Positions 63,598-64,000 of a stretch of 64,000 nt of DNA are shown here, piece by piece. The translations under genes and the position numbers were made by a program. How positions within the stretch are numbered: position 1 is the stretch's first letter; each line of letters starts with the position of its first letter. The stretch comes from Paraburkholderia sp. BL10I2N1 (GTDB lineage Bacteria > Pseudomonadota > Gammaproteobacteria > Burkholderiales > Burkholderiaceae): NCBI RefSeq assembly GCF_004361815.1, contig NZ_SNWA01000002.1, positions 248,001 through 312,000 on the forward strand. The letters run 5' to 3'. The notes under the pieces are model-generated. The model was not told the origin of the DNA and made no database searches. It saw only the letters and a program-made list of their open reading frames with translations.

Positions 63598-64000
63598 TCA
63601 GAGGCCGAGGTAGGCCTTGACAGCCGGCAGGCCGTCCTTGCCGTCATAGGTCTTCACGCCGGCGAGCCATGCGTCGAGCACCTGCGGGTTCTTCTTCAGG
63701 TAGGCCTTCGCCGCTTCAGCCGGTTTTTCCTTGTTCATCACCGACTGCATCACCTGGTTTTCCAGCTGCGTCGTAAAGCGCAGATTCGTCACCAGCTTGC
63801 CGGCGTTCGGGCAGCGCTGCAGAAAATCGGGCGAGGTCAGCGTGTACACGCGCGCTTCGCCGTAGTTGGGACCGAACACATCGTCGCCGCCAGACAGATA
63901 GTTCATGCTGAACTGGATGTTCATCGGATGCGGCTCCCACCCAAGAAAGACCACCCACTTTTTGTCGCGGATCGCACGCTCGACCGTCACCAGCATCCCG
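63598..64000 (-). CDS. caiX: Carnitine/betaine ABC transporter substrate-binding protein, partial
   Basis: The C-terminal part of an OpuAC-type binding protein; the N-terminus lies beyond the window edge. [18 protein letters not shown] holds part of the aromatic cage for quaternary amines, and [20 protein letters not shown] and [13 protein letters not shown] [20 protein letters not shown] fit the CaiX/ChoX type. Position next to cdhC points to carnitine uptake. Confidence 0.85.
   Translation of the reverse strand, partial: GMLVTVERAIRDKKWVVFLGWEPHPMNIQFSMNYLSGGDDVFGPNYGEARVYTLTSPDFLQRCPNAGKLVTNLRFTTQLENQVMQSVMNKEKPAEAAKAYLKKNPQVLDAWLAGVKTYDGKDGLPAVKAYLGL

Noticed and set aside
1..64000. CRISPR arrays, tRNA or rRNA genes
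   Set aside because: No regularly spaced repeats and no cloverleaf-like or rRNA segments were noticed on either strand. A covariance search would be needed to exclude small RNAs.

Overview
The window looks like a Burkholderiaceae chromosome, most likely Paraburkholderia or Caballeronia. The evidence is GC-rich DNA and several families typical of that group: DUF4148 and DUF3331 proteins, a PenA-type class A beta-lactamase, an OmpC-like porin, an OpgC-type membrane acyltransferase and a carnitine-to-betaine cluster. No rRNA, tRNA or CRISPR array was seen. It alternates stable metabolic blocks with three IS-rich accessory blocks.

Accessory block 1 (about 0.7-9.2 kb): a complete IS21-type element (istA/istB), then a cargo of two paralogous small-molecule kinases, an N-terminal dioxygenase fragment and a CX5R phosphatase. 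The cargo lies between two inverted, broken IS6-type transposase copies. The right copy carries an inserted IS110/IS1111-type element whose leader holds interleaved inverted repeats. Accessory block 2 (10.9-15.3 kb): one pentapeptide-like membrane-protein gene broken by an IS4 element (10-bp target duplication), an IS3 element (14-bp direct repeat) and two frameshifts. The host frame can be rejoined across both insertions.

Core block A (15.4-41.3 kb): ribA, a CBS protein, a DNA-3-methyladenine glycosylase, an acyl-CoA dehydrogenase and a cation/proton antiporter. A LysR regulator lies divergent to a seven-gene uptake locus: a polyamine/opine-type ABC system (binding protein, two permeases, ATPase) followed by an amino-acid-type binding protein and two permeases with no ATPase of their own. 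Then come a three-subunit molybdenum hydroxylase (2Fe-2S, Mo subunit, tri-haem cytochrome c), penA, an alpha/beta hydrolase, a degenerate LysM/M23 lipoprotein, a DeoR regulator divergent from a NudK-like hydrolase, and a porin.

Accessory block 3 (41.6-55.8 kb): an uncharacterised 504-residue winged-helix protein, transposase remnants, a GFA-type gene split cleanly by an IS3 element, and a chaperone-usher fimbrial operon. The fimbrial region lies between inverted ISAs1 remnants and the whole 10-kb unit is bracketed by a 10-bp direct repeat, so it appears to have moved as one composite transposon. Inside it the major pilin gene is duplicated. The two copies differ only in their first 70 residues.

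Core block B (56.1-64.0 kb): OpgC-like acyltransferase, esterase, AI-2E family transporter, DUF3331 protein, and a carnitine catabolic run on the minus strand (caiX, cdhC, cdhA, cdhB, lipolytic enzyme) that continues past the right edge.
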